Assembly: GCA_023400235.1 (NCBI GenBank)
Contig: JAEXFI010000027.1
Location: 80,828 to 144,827 of the forward strand
Origin: Bacillota bacterium
GTDB taxonomy: Bacteria; Bacillota; Clostridia; Acetivibrionales; DSM-1351
DNA length: 64,000 nt
Direction of reading: 5' to 3'
Below the pieces are notes generated by a model. It saw nothing but the letters and a program-made list of their open reading frames with translations, did not search any database and was not told where the DNA came from. Position numbers and translations under genes: made by a program. Numbering within the stretch: position 1 is the stretch's first letter; each line of letters starts with the position of its first letter. Positions 46,594-55,575 of this stretch are shown one piece after another.

Positions 46594-47946
46594 ATGATTA
46601 AGTTATCAAAGCTTGCATCAGGTGTAGTGGCTATTTCAATGGTATTTTCTTTAGCTGCTTGTGGTGGAAACGAAAACAGTTCAAATTCAACCGGTGCAGA
46701 TTCCACAGGAGCTGCGCAGACCTCACAGGCGGTGTCAAGTAATACTGAAAAGGTTAAGATTAAATTCCTTTCTTTAAGCACTGATGAGAACAGAAACAAT
46801 ATCCGTGAGAAATATATAATGGCCAACGTTGGAAAGGACATGCCCAATGTTGAGGTTGAGTATGATTTGGGCGGAGGCGGACAGGATTACGCAAACAAGC
46901 TGAAAGCTTACAATGCATCCGGTGATATGCCTGACGTATGGTTCTCGGAGCAAAACCTCTCGTCTGTTGTTGTTCAGGCAGGCAATGCACTGGATTTGGC
47001 TCAATATGTGCAAAAAGCCGGTTTTGACAAGAAATTTAAAATGCAGGAAGTAGTTACACCTGACAAGGACGGAAAGCTTTATTGTGTACAGCCAGGTGCA
47101 GATCAATACTTTACACCGAGATTATGGTATCACAAGGATATATTTGCTAAGAATAACGTTCAGGTTCCAACCACATTTGATGAACTCATTAAAGCTTGTG
47201 AAACCCTTAAAGCCAAAGGTGTTGTTCCAATGTCCATAATAGGCAAGGACGGTTGGACTCCGAACCTTCACATGCTACAGACTATGATTATGGCTGAAGA
47301 TCCTCAGGTTGCAGCAGATCTGGCAAATAACAAGACAGATTTCAGCAATCCTGTAGTTAAAAATGCATTGGAGAGAATACAGAAGCTTGTGCAGAGCGGA
47401 GCATTTGCACCGGGAGTAACAAATATTGACTACGGTCCAGCTGTTGAAATGTATACATCCGGAAAAGCTGCAATGCTGGCAATGTTCTCCTGGGAGACAA
47501 CAAATCTGGAGAAGGCTTCCCCTGATACCGATTTCATTGTATGGCCTTCTGCAAAGGAAGGAAATGATGCCAATGCTTCCATACAGTTCTGGGGTGCACC
47601 ACTGAGCGGATATCTCGTATCTGCAAACACCAAAAACCCTGAAGTTGCAGCTGATTTTGCAATGTTCTGTGCAACTCAGGACGCACTATACTACAACATA
47701 GAACAAAAGGCACCGACAGCACTTGATACCGGAATTAAAATTGAAGGAATTTCTCCTTTACTTCAGAAGAGTCTGGATCAGTTTGATGCTGCCAAGGTAA
47801 AGATTCCATCTCTGTGGGCTGCAACATATAACACTAAAATGTCTGCTGAAATCTCAACCTTGAACAGCAAGCTTCTTACAGGAAAGTATCCTGCCGATGA
47901 TTATATCAAGGCTATCACCCCTGTGTGGGCTGAGAACTTCAAGTAA
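46594..47946 (+). CDS. ABC importer sugar-binding lipoprotein
   Basis: The 450-residue family 1 binding protein has a lipoprotein signal with lipobox SLAAC (Cys near residue 23) and an Asn/Ser/Thr-rich linker. RLWYHKDIFAKNNVQVPTTFDEL and AEMYTSGKAAML-like segments are typical of sugar-binding proteins. The start follows AAGGAGG. It heads the second ABC operon and probably brings oligosaccharides released by the surface enzymes to the permeases. It is not closely similar to the first binding protein, so a different substrate is likely. Confidence 0.93.
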   Translation: MIKLSKLASGVVAISMVFSLAACGGNENSSNSTGADSTGAAQTSQAVSSNTEKVKIKFLSLSTDENRNNIREKYIMANVGKDMPNVEVEYDLGGGGQDYANKLKAYNASGDMPDVWFSEQNLSSVVVQAGNALDLAQYVQKAGFDKKFKMQEVVTPDKDGKLYCVQPGADQYFTPRLWYHKDIFAKNNVQVPTTFDELIKACETLKAKGVVPMSIIGKDGWTPNLHMLQTMIMAEDPQVAADLANNKTDFSNPVVKNALERIQKLVQSGAFAPGVTNIDYGPAVEMYTSGKAAMLAMFSWETTNLEKASPDTDFIVWPSAKEGNDANASIQFWGAPLSGYLVSANTKNPEVAADFAMFCATQDALYYNIEQKAPTALDTGIKIEGISPLLQKSLDQFDAAKVKIPSLWAATYNTKMSAEISTLNSKLLTGKYPADDYIKAITPVWAENFK

Positions 47947-47967
47947 GGGCAAAATATATTGATTATG

Positions 47968-48003
47968 TCTGTCCCTGTGTGAATATTTTCATACAGGGAC
48001 AGA
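47968..48003 (+). other. Strong mRNA hairpin between binding-protein and permease genes
   Basis: 47968-47983 pairs with 47988-48003 over 16 bp with one G-T wobble around a TATT loop. There is no T-run, so it is more likely a message-stabilising or processing hairpin than a full terminator. The first ABC operon has a hairpin in the same place. Confidence 0.7.
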
Positions 48004-48018
48004 TTAAAGGTGACAAAC

Positions 48019-48903
48019 ATGAACAAATTCTATGGCAATAAACTTGCAATATTTATATTTTCTTTTCCGGCACTGCTGCTATTTACCGCGTTTGTAATAT
48101 ATCCCCTCTTTCCTGAGATAGTCATAAGCTTCCAAAAAAATGACGGCTTCAGAAATATGGGTTATGTGGGATTTGAAAACTATTTAAGTGTTATTAAGGA
48201 CGCAACCTTTTGGAAATCCAATCTGAATACCCTTATAATGGTGCTCATATCTACCTGCATAGGATTGCCGATTTCTTTGCTTCTGGCCCTGATTATGGAT
48301 AGGCAGAGCGAATCCGTCAAAAGGTTTTTCAAAGCCAGCAGCGTATTTCCTGCAATACTTTCGGTAACAGTCATAGCGCAGATGTGGATTGCCATTTATG
48401 AACCTCAGTGGGGCTTGGTAAACAGCATATTAAGAGCAGTGGGCCTGGACGGTCTTGCTATGGAGTGGCTCTCCGACGAAAGAACGGTTGTAATTTCCAT
48501 TACGGTGGCTTTCCTGTGGCAATATATAGGTTTGAATGCTTTGCTTTTCTATACCGGCATCAAGGCAATACCCAAAACGTATTATGAGGCAGCGGTCATA
48601 GACGGAGCAGGCTTTTTAAGAACCAGCGTCAAAATAACAATCCCGCTGTTGCAGGACGTAAACAAGTATGTGCTTGTACTTTCTGTACTGGGCTGTATGT
48701 CGCAGTTCGCACATGTAAGGATAATGACTGCCGGAGGACCAGGCGATGCGTCAAGAACCGTAATATACCAGTTGTTTTATAAGGCGTTCTCTGCTTCCGA
48801 TTTCGGTCAGGGCTGTGCCATAGCAATAATATTCGTACTGGAATGTCTGGTATTGACAATGTTCATTAATAAATTTGTTGCAAAAGAGAAGATTGAATTC
48901 TAA
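48019..48903 (+). CDS. Sugar ABC transporter permease (MalF/UgpA type)
   Basis: The 294-residue protein has six transmembrane helices and the EAA loop in YYEAAVIDGAGFLRTSVKITIPLL. ATG 48019 is chosen over the in-frame GTG at 48010, since AAAGGTG (48006-48012) then lies at 6-nt spacing. It forms the membrane channel with the next permease. No ATPase gene is nearby. Confidence 0.93.
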   Translation: MNKFYGNKLAIFIFSFPALLLFTAFVIYPLFPEIVISFQKNDGFRNMGYVGFENYLSVIKDATFWKSNLNTLIMVLISTCIGLPISLLLALIMDRQSESVKRFFKASSVFPAILSVTVIAQMWIAIYEPQWGLVNSILRAVGLDGLAMEWLSDERTVVISITVAFLWQYIGLNALLFYTGIKAIPKTYYEAAVIDGAGFLRTSVKITIPLLQDVNKYVLVLSVLGCMSQFAHVRIMTAGGPGDASRTVIYQLFYKAFSASDFGQGCAIAIIFVLECLVLTMFINKFVAKEKIEF

Positions 48904-48910
48904 ACAGGGG

Positions 48911-49750
48911 GTGGACATTACGAAAAAAAATAAACTTTATAAAGTATTGATAAATTCAGTTATGATAGTTATCGGGTTGACTTTCCTCTTCCCTTTGTAT
49001 TGGATGATAAATATGTCCTTCAAGTCGAAAAGCGAAGTTTATGACAATCCTTTCGGACTCCCTGAACAATGGGTTTTTAGCAATTATAGCGGCGCTCTTG
49101 AAAAATTTAATTTCTTGAGGTATCTGTCCAACAGTTTGATTTATTCTGTAAGTACCATAATTATAACAATATTTTTGGGAAGTATGCTTGCATACTGTTT
49201 GAGCAGAATGAACTGGAAGTTCAGAGGCTTTGCCATGAGCTACATTTCAATGGGGCTGGTCGTACCTGCCCAGGTGGTTATCATACCATTGCTTGTCATG
49301 ACGCGGAGTATGGGCCTGAAAGGAACACACCTTGGTCTGATACTTCCTTATTCCGCCTTTGCACTCTCATCCTGTGTGCTTATGCTGTATGCCTTTTTCA
49401 GAGGTCTGCCAAAAGAGCTGGAAGAGGCGGCCTGTATTGATGGGTGCAATATCTATCAAACTTACTTCAGGATTATCCTGCCTGTAGTAAAGCCCGCAAT
49501 TGCCACTCAATGTGTCCTGATATTTATGAATATATATAACGAATTCTTTCTGGCCTTTATTTTGGCGGCCGATGACAGGATTCGGCCTTTAACGGTTGGT
49601 TTGCTTAACTTCTTTGTAAGCATAGGAGTTTCCCATTGGGGGCAAATAGGAGCTGCCATGATTATAACAAGCCTGCCAATGATAATAGTATATATGTTTG
49701 GAAATGAGCAGATAGAGAATGCTCTTACAGCAGGTGCGATTTTGAAATGA
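48911..49750 (+). CDS. Sugar ABC transporter permease (MalG type); start uncertain
   Basis: The protein has about 279 residues with six helices and the EAA loop ELEEAACIDGCNIYQTYFRIILP. The start is unusual: no ATG exists before the first helix. Options are TTG 48875 (inside the previous gene, no ribosome-binding site) and GTG 48911, which directly abuts the G-rich AGGGGGTGG. An ATT at 48917 or ACG at 48920 would be spaced better from that site. GTG 48911 is given as a compromise. It is followed by a strong terminator shared with the opposing AraC gene. Confidence 0.88.
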   Translation: MDITKKNKLYKVLINSVMIVIGLTFLFPLYWMINMSFKSKSEVYDNPFGLPEQWVFSNYSGALEKFNFLRYLSNSLIYSVSTIIITIFLGSMLAYCLSRMNWKFRGFAMSYISMGLVVPAQVVIIPLLVMTRSMGLKGTHLGLILPYSAFALSSCVLMLYAFFRGLPKELEEAACIDGCNIYQTYFRIILPVVKPAIATQCVLIFMNIYNEFFLAFILAADDRIRPLTVGLLNFFVSIGVSHWGQIGAAMIITSLPMIIVYMFGNEQIENALTAGAILK

Positions 49751-49824
49751 TTTGCGAAACTTCGCAGTTTTTATAATAAAAGAAATGCGGTAACTGTATT
49801 TAATAAATGCACAGAAGAAAAAGG

Positions 49825-49867
49825 AAGGCCTGTTCCTGGCAGTATTGCTTTGGGAACAGGCCTTTTT
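49825..49867. terminator. Intrinsic terminator between the second ABC operon and a convergent AraC gene
   Basis: AAGGCCTGTTCC (49825-49836) and GGAACAGGCCTT (49853-49864) form a perfect 12-bp stem followed by TTT on the plus strand; the left side has an A-rich run, so it can serve both directions. Confidence 0.88.
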
Positions 49868-49910
49868 CAATTACGGTTGAAACTTTTGACTTATAGGAGA
49901 ACAGGTGCTT

Positions 49911-50828
49911 TCAGGCTATAGTGATTGATTCTTTAAATTGGCCGGTTTCATCTGCATACCGCTGGACTCCTCCCGTATCGGCTTTAAGGTTCTGACCTTT
50001 CAGCTTTCTATACTGCTTTGGGCTCATATTGTAGTGCTTCTCGAAGATATAGCCGAAATGCTGCCGGCTGTTGAACCCCAGATGAAATGCCACATCGGTA
50101 ATACTCATGCTGCTGTTGTTAAGCAGAAAGGCAGCATGTTCCATGCGAAGTTTGTTTACATAAGCAATAATACCGCAGTTAAATTGCTTTGAAAACAGGG
50201 TCTGAAGATAGGTGTGGTTAATCCCTGTGAATTCTGCAATCATTTCAACGTTCAGCTCCTCGTACAGGTGCTCATTTATAAACCTCTGAGCTTTTCTTAA
50301 GTGCAGGCTGCCCGGATAATGGCCGTCCTGTCCTATGCTTCTGCTAAACTCCGCAAGCATGCGGAAAAAGAGAAGCTGAAGGAGGAACATATCACTGGAT
50401 TTTTTATTTTCAAGTTCTGAAATGAGGTCCTTAATAGCGTAACCAACCTTGCCGTTATCATTAAGAACAAGAAATTCCTCTTTGCTGCTAATAAACCTGC
50501 GGTAGGCTTCACTGCCAATGTGCATCTCATTTAAATCAATTCCGCCTTCGTTTGGGCTTGGGCTGCAGGAGAATTCCAGATTTAAAATTGCACATGGAGT
50601 ATCTGATTTAATATATAAATAGTGGGGCACATTCTGGTCAAGAAATATAAACTGATTTTTCCTCAGAGCTATCTGCTCTTCTTTTACAGAAACAGTACAG
50701 CTGCCGGAGACAACATACATTATTTCACACCGGTCATGACTGTGAGACGGCATTTGAAATTCAGTGAGATTTAAGGCATAAAAAGCTTCAGGTCTGGCAT
50801 AGCGGTTATTAATATTATATATACTCAT
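49911..50828 (-). CDS. AraC family transcriptional regulator upstream of GH4/GH31 genes
   Basis: The 305-residue protein has an N-terminal cupin domain with the metal/ligand-like segment MPSHSHDRCEIMYVVSGSC (about residues 26-45) and a C-terminal AraC domain (about 178-275), where ITDVAFHLGFNSRQHFGYIFEKHYNMSP is the second helix pair in outline. A ~30-residue polar tail follows. It is divergent from the GH4 gene across 568 bp of DNA that includes a triplicated structured repeat. The likely targets are the GH4 and GH31 genes. Confidence 0.9.
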   Translation of the reverse strand: MSIYNINNRYARPEAFYALNLTEFQMPSHSHDRCEIMYVVSGSCTVSVKEEQIALRKNQFIFLDQNVPHYLYIKSDTPCAILNLEFSCSPSPNEGGIDLNEMHIGSEAYRRFISSKEEFLVLNDNGKVGYAIKDLISELENKKSSDMFLLQLLFFRMLAEFSRSIGQDGHYPGSLHLRKAQRFINEHLYEELNVEMIAEFTGINHTYLQTLFSKQFNCGIIAYVNKLRMEHAAFLLNNSSMSITDVAFHLGFNSRQHFGYIFEKHYNMSPKQYRKLKGQNLKADTGGVQRYADETGQFKESITIA

Positions 50829-50838
50829 ATTAATCTCC

Positions 50839-51158
50839 CATCTACGCGCCTAGCGCGTACACAAATAGTAATGAAAGGCACGCAGTGGCTTTCGCTGCTT
50901 GAAAGTCACTTTGATACACAACATGTATTTTTCAAGCTACACCTCGCATCTACGCGCCTAGCGCGTACACAAATAGTAATGAAAGACACCCAGTGGCTTT
51001 CGCTGCTTGAAAGTCACTTTGATACACAACATGTATCTTTCAAGCTAACCTCGCATCTACGCGCCTAGCGCGTACACAAATAGTAATGAAAGGCACGCAG
51101 TGGCTTTCGCTGCTTGAAAGTCACTTTGATACACAACATGTATTTTTCAAGCTACACC
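50839..51158. repeat. Three tandem copies of a ~108-bp structured repeat
   Basis: Copies run 50839-50946 (108 bp), 50947-51053 (107 bp) and 51054-51158 (partial 3' end), and are nearly identical. Each has three inverted repeats: TACGCGC-CTA-GCGCGTA (50843-50859, 50951-50967, 51058-51074); a 10-bp stem AGTGGCTTTC / GAAAGTCACT with a 7-nt loop (50884-50910 in copy 1); and ATACA/TGTAT. The G/C-rich palindrome is unlike the surrounding A/T-rich DNA. It begins 11 bp ahead of the minus-strand AraC start. The array can be read as a peptide frame, but this is not convincing coding DNA. Confidence 0.93.
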
Positions 51159-51396
51159 CATTGTTTTTATTAGTATTTATTATTTTTAACACTTGTGCAG
51201 GTCCCTGAATAAATAATAAATTATTAATAGAATTAATGCAACAATTTATTGCATTTTAATAAGTCGGGTTTTTATTTTTACACATTTGGGATACTGATAA
51301 AGTATATTTATTACAACAGGCAAAGACTTTTAAGGTTGATTGATATAATAGCCTGGAGTCTGTCCAAATACAACAAAATATAACAGGAGTGAGTTT
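51159..51396. promoter_or_regulatory. Leader and promoter region of the GH4 gene
   Basis: Very A/T-rich DNA with an inverted repeat AATGCAA (51235-51241) / TTGCATT (51249-51255), which may be an operator or part of the divergent promoter. AGGAG at 51385-51389 is the ribosome-binding site. No clear -35/-10 pair could be fixed. Confidence 0.4.
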
Positions 51397-52866
51397 ATGA
51401 GCTTTAAAGTTGCTTTTATCGGAGCGGGGAGTCTTGTGTTTACCAGAACACTGTTCACAGACATAATGTCGGTGCCTGAATTCAGGGATATAGAAATAGC
51501 GTTTACCGACATTAACGGAGATAATCTTAAGAAGGTGGCGGAATTATGCCAGAGAGATCTGGAGGCCAATGGCATCACAACTCAGATCCAGGCTACCACC
51601 GACAGGCGGGAAGCTTTCAAGGATGCAAAATATATTGTGAATTGTGTTCGTATAGGAGGTCTGGAAGCTTTTGAGACAGATATAGACATACCGCTGAAAT
51701 ACGGTGTTGACCAATGTGTGGGGGATACCCTCTGTACCGGAGGAATTATGTACGGACAGCGTGTCATAGCCGCAATGCTGGATTTTTGCAAAGACATAAG
51801 AGAGGTTTCGGCTCCCGGAGCTATTCTGCTCAATTACTCCAATCCCAATGCCATGGCAACCTGGGCCTGTAACAAGTACGGGGGGGTTCGCACCATAGGG
51901 CTATGTCACGGAGAAATACATGGCGAGGATCAGATTGCCCAGGTGCTGGGAATACCAAGGAACGAGCTTGACATCATCTGTGCCGGTATAAACCATCAAA
52001 CATGGTATATTTCAGTAAAACACAAGGGAAAAGAGCTGCTGGACAAAATACTTCCCGGTTTTGAGGCAAACGCCAGATTAAGTGAGGAAGAAAAGGTCAG
52101 AATTGATGTACTCAAGCGTTTTGGTTACTATTCCACAGAGTCAAACGGTCATCTTTCAGAATATGTGGCATGGTACCGCAAGAGGCCCCAGGAAATAATG
52201 AGCTGGATAAACCTGGATAGTTGGATTAATGGTGAAACCGGCGGCTATTTGAGAATTACCAGGGAAGAACGCAACTGGTTTGAGACCGATTACCCAAAGA
52301 TACTGGCCGAGGCTCCCAAAAAGTATGACGGTTCGTCCAGGGGCAGGGAGCACTGTTCCTACATAATCGAGTCTTTAGAAACAGGGAGAAGGTACAGAGG
52401 ACATTTCAATATAATGAATGAAGGCTGTATTACAAACCTTCCGGATGAATCGGTGGTTGAAGTCCCCTGTTATGTGGATGGCAACGGCATATCTGTTCCA
52501 AGGGTAGGTGATTTGCCGTTGGGCTGTGCCGCCGTTTGTTCACAATCCATATGGGTACAGCGGCTCTCTGTTGAGGCTGCGGTATCAGGAAATGTAAATC
52601 TGTTAAAACAGGCTGCCTTGATGGATCCGCTTACGGGAGCCGTTTGCAATCCACCTGAAATATGGCAGATGATTGATGAAATGCTGATAGCCCAGGAAAA
52701 GTGGCTTCCTCAGTATGACGAGGGTATAAAAGCCGCCAGAGAGAACTTCTCCCAGGGAAACCTGATACCCACAAATGAGGGATACCGTGGTGCTGTAAGA
52801 CAAAGAGTCAAAACTCCTTCCGAGGTTGCGGCCGAACGTGAATCCAGAAGTATTACGGCTGATTAA
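51397..52866 (+). CDS. GH4 family glycosidase (NAD- and Mn-dependent), CHGE active-site motif
   Basis: The 489-residue protein opens with a Rossmann NAD site, VAFIGAGSLVFTRTL. The GH4 metal ligands are Cys170 in GLCHGE and His200 in INHQTWY; VGDTLCTGGIM and LLNYSNPNAMATW are further family marks. GH4 enzymes hydrolyse alpha- or beta-glycosides by an NAD-linked oxidation-elimination cycle. The residues after Cys170 define subgroups: MelA alpha-galactosidases have CHSV, while the CHG type, present here as CHGE, has been associated with alpha-glucuronidases. Alpha-glucuronidase-like or another non-phosphorylated substrate activity is thus as plausible as alpha-galactosidase. The enzyme is cytoplasmic. 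It lies upstream of the GH31 gene (173-bp gap). Confidence 0.88.
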   Translation: MSFKVAFIGAGSLVFTRTLFTDIMSVPEFRDIEIAFTDINGDNLKKVAELCQRDLEANGITTQIQATTDRREAFKDAKYIVNCVRIGGLEAFETDIDIPLKYGVDQCVGDTLCTGGIMYGQRVIAAMLDFCKDIREVSAPGAILLNYSNPNAMATWACNKYGGVRTIGLCHGEIHGEDQIAQVLGIPRNELDIICAGINHQTWYISVKHKGKELLDKILPGFEANARLSEEEKVRIDVLKRFGYYSTESNGHLSEYVAWYRKRPQEIMSWINLDSWINGETGGYLRITREERNWFETDYPKILAEAPKKYDGSSRGREHCSYIIESLETGRRYRGHFNIMNEGCITNLPDESVVEVPCYVDGNGISVPRVGDLPLGCAAVCSQSIWVQRLSVEAAVSGNVNLLKQAALMDPLTGAVCNPPEIWQMIDEMLIAQEKWLPQYDEGIKAARENFSQGNLIPTNEGYRGAVRQRVKTPSEVAAERESRSITAD

Positions 52867-53039
52867 CTCATATGATAAAAGTTGCCTGGTTTTGTTAATT
52901 CCACGAATATCTCCTGGGTGCATGATAAATGTTCAAATAAGACAGATAAATAGTTGAATATGTAGTGTTTTTAATATATTTTACAATTTAAAATGATAAT
53001 ATCGTACAAATAAAACATGGCAAACAAGGAGGAAAGCAT

Positions 53040-55415
53040 ATGCTGGAAGCAATTAAACCAAAACAGGCAAAAGTCACCGGAGTTCAGCGAAGTGAGGGCG
53101 CTCTTGTCCTCAATACCGAAAATGGTTTACTAAAGATAGAACCTGTGAATGCCAATATAATAAGGGTGGTATATACACTGGAAAGCAAATTCTCCCATGT
53201 TGGGGGGCTTGGCATTGAACCGCAGAAGGTATTTGAGGGCTGGGAGGTCAAGGAGGATGAACAAACAGTAATCCTTGATACTGGTGAGCTGCGGCTTAAC
53301 ATTCGGAAATCCGACAGCCGTATGACCTACTTCGATGGAAAAGGCAGACGCCTGACAGGGGAACCAGAGAAAAGAGGCAAGGAGCTGGAGGCCTTTGATT
53401 CCTTTAAAACGATCCTGGATGATACGGCAGTTATTGAAAAAATTAAAACTCCGGATGGTATAAAGGAAGTAGTGGTGGATTCCAAGAAGAAATATGACCG
53501 TCAGCTTTACCATACAAGGCTTCATTTTCAATGGGACAAGGACGAAGCTCTGTACGGCATGGGACAGAATGAAGAAGGCTGTCTGAACCTCAGGGGAACC
53601 CGCCAGTATATTCATCAGGCCAATATGAAAATAGCCATGCCGTTTTTAATGTCTACCAACGGCTACGGAATACTTTTGGATACATACGCTCCGGTAATAT
53701 TCAACGACAATACCTTCGGCTCATATCTGTATGGGGAAGCGTCAGCAGAGCTGGATTATTATTTTATCCGGGGAGAAGGCTTTGACCAAATCATCGGAGG
53801 CTACCGTCAATTGACAGGAAGGGCATCCATGCTTCCACTCTGGGCATTTGGATTTATGCAGTCCCAGGAGAGGTATGAAACACAACAGGAGATTATTGAC
53901 ACTGTGCTGCACTACCGTGAGCTTGGCGTTCCACTGGACAGTATTGTGCTTGACTGGCAGAGCTGGGAAGATGGGAAGTGGGGACAGAAAACCTTTGATT
54001 CAGGACGTTTCCCAGATGCTCAAGCTATGACGGATAAGCTGCACGAGCTGGGGGCTCACCTTATGATTTCAATCTGGCCAAACATGGTCGGCCACTGTGA
54101 AAACCATAAGGAGATGAAAGCCAACAATGGATTGTTCCAGCGTTCTGAAATATATAATGCGTTTGATTCAGAAGCAAGGAAACTGTATTGGAAGCAGGTC
54201 AGAGGAGGCTTGTTTTCAAATGGAGTGGATGCCTGGTGGTGTGATTCCAGTGAGCCGTTTACTCCGGAATGGAACAATCCTGTAAAACCTGAGCCGGATC
54301 AGAACCTGACAGCCTTTCACAATACCTGCAGAACATACATGGATGAGGTATATACAAATGCCTACCCATATATGCATGCCAAGGGAATATATGAGGGACA
54401 GCGGGAGACCGACGGGCAGAAAAGAGTTGTCAATCTCACAAGAAGCGGTTATACAGGTATTCAAAAGTATGGAACCATTCTTTGGTCCGGAGATACCAGT
54501 GCCAAATGGTCAACCCTTAAAAAGCAGATTGCCTCAGGCTTGAATTACTGTGCCTCAGGCTGTCCGTACTGGACTCTGGATATTGGAGCTTTTTTTGTGA
54601 AGCAAGGGCATATGTGGTTCTGGGATGGAGATTATGAAAACGGGTGCAGCGATCTGGGCTATAGAGAGCTTTATACAAGGTGGTACCAGCTGGGGGCATT
54701 CCTGCCGGTGTTCAGAGCCCATGGTACAGATTGCCGGAGGGAAATATGGAATTACGGCAAGCAGGGTGAAATTTTTTATGATGCCCTGGAGAAGATAACA
54801 CACCTGAGATACCAGCTCATGCCGTATATATATTCACTTGCAGGTATTGTTTCTCAGAGGCACGGCACAATCTTAAGATTGCTTGCATTTGATTTTATAA
54901 AAGATTCCAAGGTGTATGATATTGATGACCAGTTTATGTTTGGTCCCAGTCTGATGATATGTCCGGTGACTGCTCCTATGTACTACGAAGCGGATAGCAA
55001 ACCTATTGCAGGCGCTGCAAAAACAAGAAAGGTATACCTGCCTGCCGGCGGTGACTGGTATGATTTTTGGAGTGAAAAGAGGTTTACGGGAGGTCAGACC
55101 ATTGAAGCAGATGCACCCATTGACAGGATTCCCATATTCGTCAAGGCCGGTTCAATTCTGCCTATGTCGGAGCATATACAGCATACCGGGCAAATGAAGA
55201 ATGATTGGTTCGAGCTGGTGGTATACCCTGGAGAGGACGGAAGCTTCACACTTTATCAGGATGAACGGGATGGTTACGGCTATGAAGAAGGAAAATTTAC
55301 AACAACGGAACTAACCTGGTCCGACAGTGAAAAGAAGCTTACAATCCATCCTCACAAGGGGGAATACCCGGGTATGCCTGAAAAGGTAAACTTTTCCCAA
55401 AGAATTGTGGGATAG
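53040..55415 (+). CDS. GH31 family alpha-glycosidase (alpha-xylosidase or alpha-glucosidase type)
   Basis: The 791-residue protein has an N-terminal galactose-mutarotase-like domain and a barrel with LDWQSWEDGKWG, the nucleophile Asp402 in WWCDSSEP and the acid/base candidate Asp485 in WSGDTSAKW. RAHGTDCRREIWNYG is typical of the family end of the barrel. There is no signal peptide, so the enzyme is intracellular. The insertion and the DSSEP variant of the nucleophile motif are seen in alpha-xylosidase-like and sulfoquinovosidase-unrelated branches; alpha-xylosidase acting on xyloglucan fragments is an attractive guess. A ribosome-binding site AAGGAGG precedes ATG 53040. Confidence 0.88.
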   Translation: MLEAIKPKQAKVTGVQRSEGALVLNTENGLLKIEPVNANIIRVVYTLESKFSHVGGLGIEPQKVFEGWEVKEDEQTVILDTGELRLNIRKSDSRMTYFDGKGRRLTGEPEKRGKELEAFDSFKTILDDTAVIEKIKTPDGIKEVVVDSKKKYDRQLYHTRLHFQWDKDEALYGMGQNEEGCLNLRGTRQYIHQANMKIAMPFLMSTNGYGILLDTYAPVIFNDNTFGSYLYGEASAELDYYFIRGEGFDQIIGGYRQLTGRASMLPLWAFGFMQSQERYETQQEIIDTVLHYRELGVPLDSIVLDWQSWEDGKWGQKTFDSGRFPDAQAMTDKLHELGAHLMISIWPNMVGHCENHKEMKANNGLFQRSEIYNAFDSEARKLYWKQVRGGLFSNGVDAWWCDSSEPFTPEWNNPVKPEPDQNLTAFHNTCRTYMDEVYTNAYPYMHAKGIYEGQRETDGQKRVVNLTRSGYTGIQKYGTILWSGDTSAKWSTLKKQIASGLNYCASGCPYWTLDIGAFFVKQGHMWFWDGDYENGCSDLGYRELYTRWYQLGAFLPVFRAHGTDCRREIWNYGKQGEIFYDALEKITHLRYQLMPYIYSLAGIVSQRHGTILRLLAFDFIKDSKVYDIDDQFMFGPSLMICPVTAPMYYEADSKPIAGAAKTRKVYLPAGGDWYDFWSEKRFTGGQTIEADAPIDRIPIFVKAGSILPMSEHIQHTGQMKNDWFELVVYPGEDGSFTLYQDERDGYGYEEGKFTTTELTWSDSEKKLTIHPHKGEYPGMPEKVNFSQRIVG

Positions 55416-55423
55416 GACTTGAT

Positions 55424-55492
55424 GGCTGTACAGGTATACGGGTGAAACCTGAAGCTGGTGCTTCAGGCTGCTGTGGCAGTATCTGTACAGCC
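55424..55492. other. Candidate structured RNA: closed three-way junction, 69 nt
   Basis: GGCTGTACAG (55424-55433) and CTGTACAGCC (55483-55492) form a perfect 10-bp closing stem. Inside are two perfect hairpins: CCTGAAGC-TGGT-GCTTCAGG (55448-55467) and CTGC-TGTG-GCAG (55468-55479). The 14-nt joining segment GTATACGGGTGAAA is single-stranded. The element lies 8 bp after the GH31 stop and before the lacI promoter. No T-run follows, so it is not a plain terminator. It fits no riboswitch class I recognise. Confidence 0.5.
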
Positions 55493-55538
55493 GGACAAGT
55501 TACAGCGGTGAAATCTATACTGGACAACATATTAAGCG

Positions 55539-55567
55539 TTGACTTTTAAATACTAATCTGATACCAT
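55539..55567 (+). promoter_or_regulatory. Sigma-A-type promoter of the lacI gene
   Basis: TTGACT (55539-55544) and TACCAT (55562-55567) are separated by exactly 17 nt. The start site would be near 55574, directly at the operator, so the regulator should repress its own promoter. Confidence 0.6.
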
Positions 55568-55575
55568 AGAATCAA

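Noticed and set aside
50871..51068. A 65-residue frame running through the tandem repeats
   Set aside because: It has no ribosome-binding site, and its repeated peptide is simply the translation of the structured 108-bp DNA repeat, whose conservation follows inverted-repeat rather than codon constraints.
50839..51158. CRISPR array
   Set aside because: The unit is ~108 bp in direct tandem with no unique spacers, and no cas genes are present.
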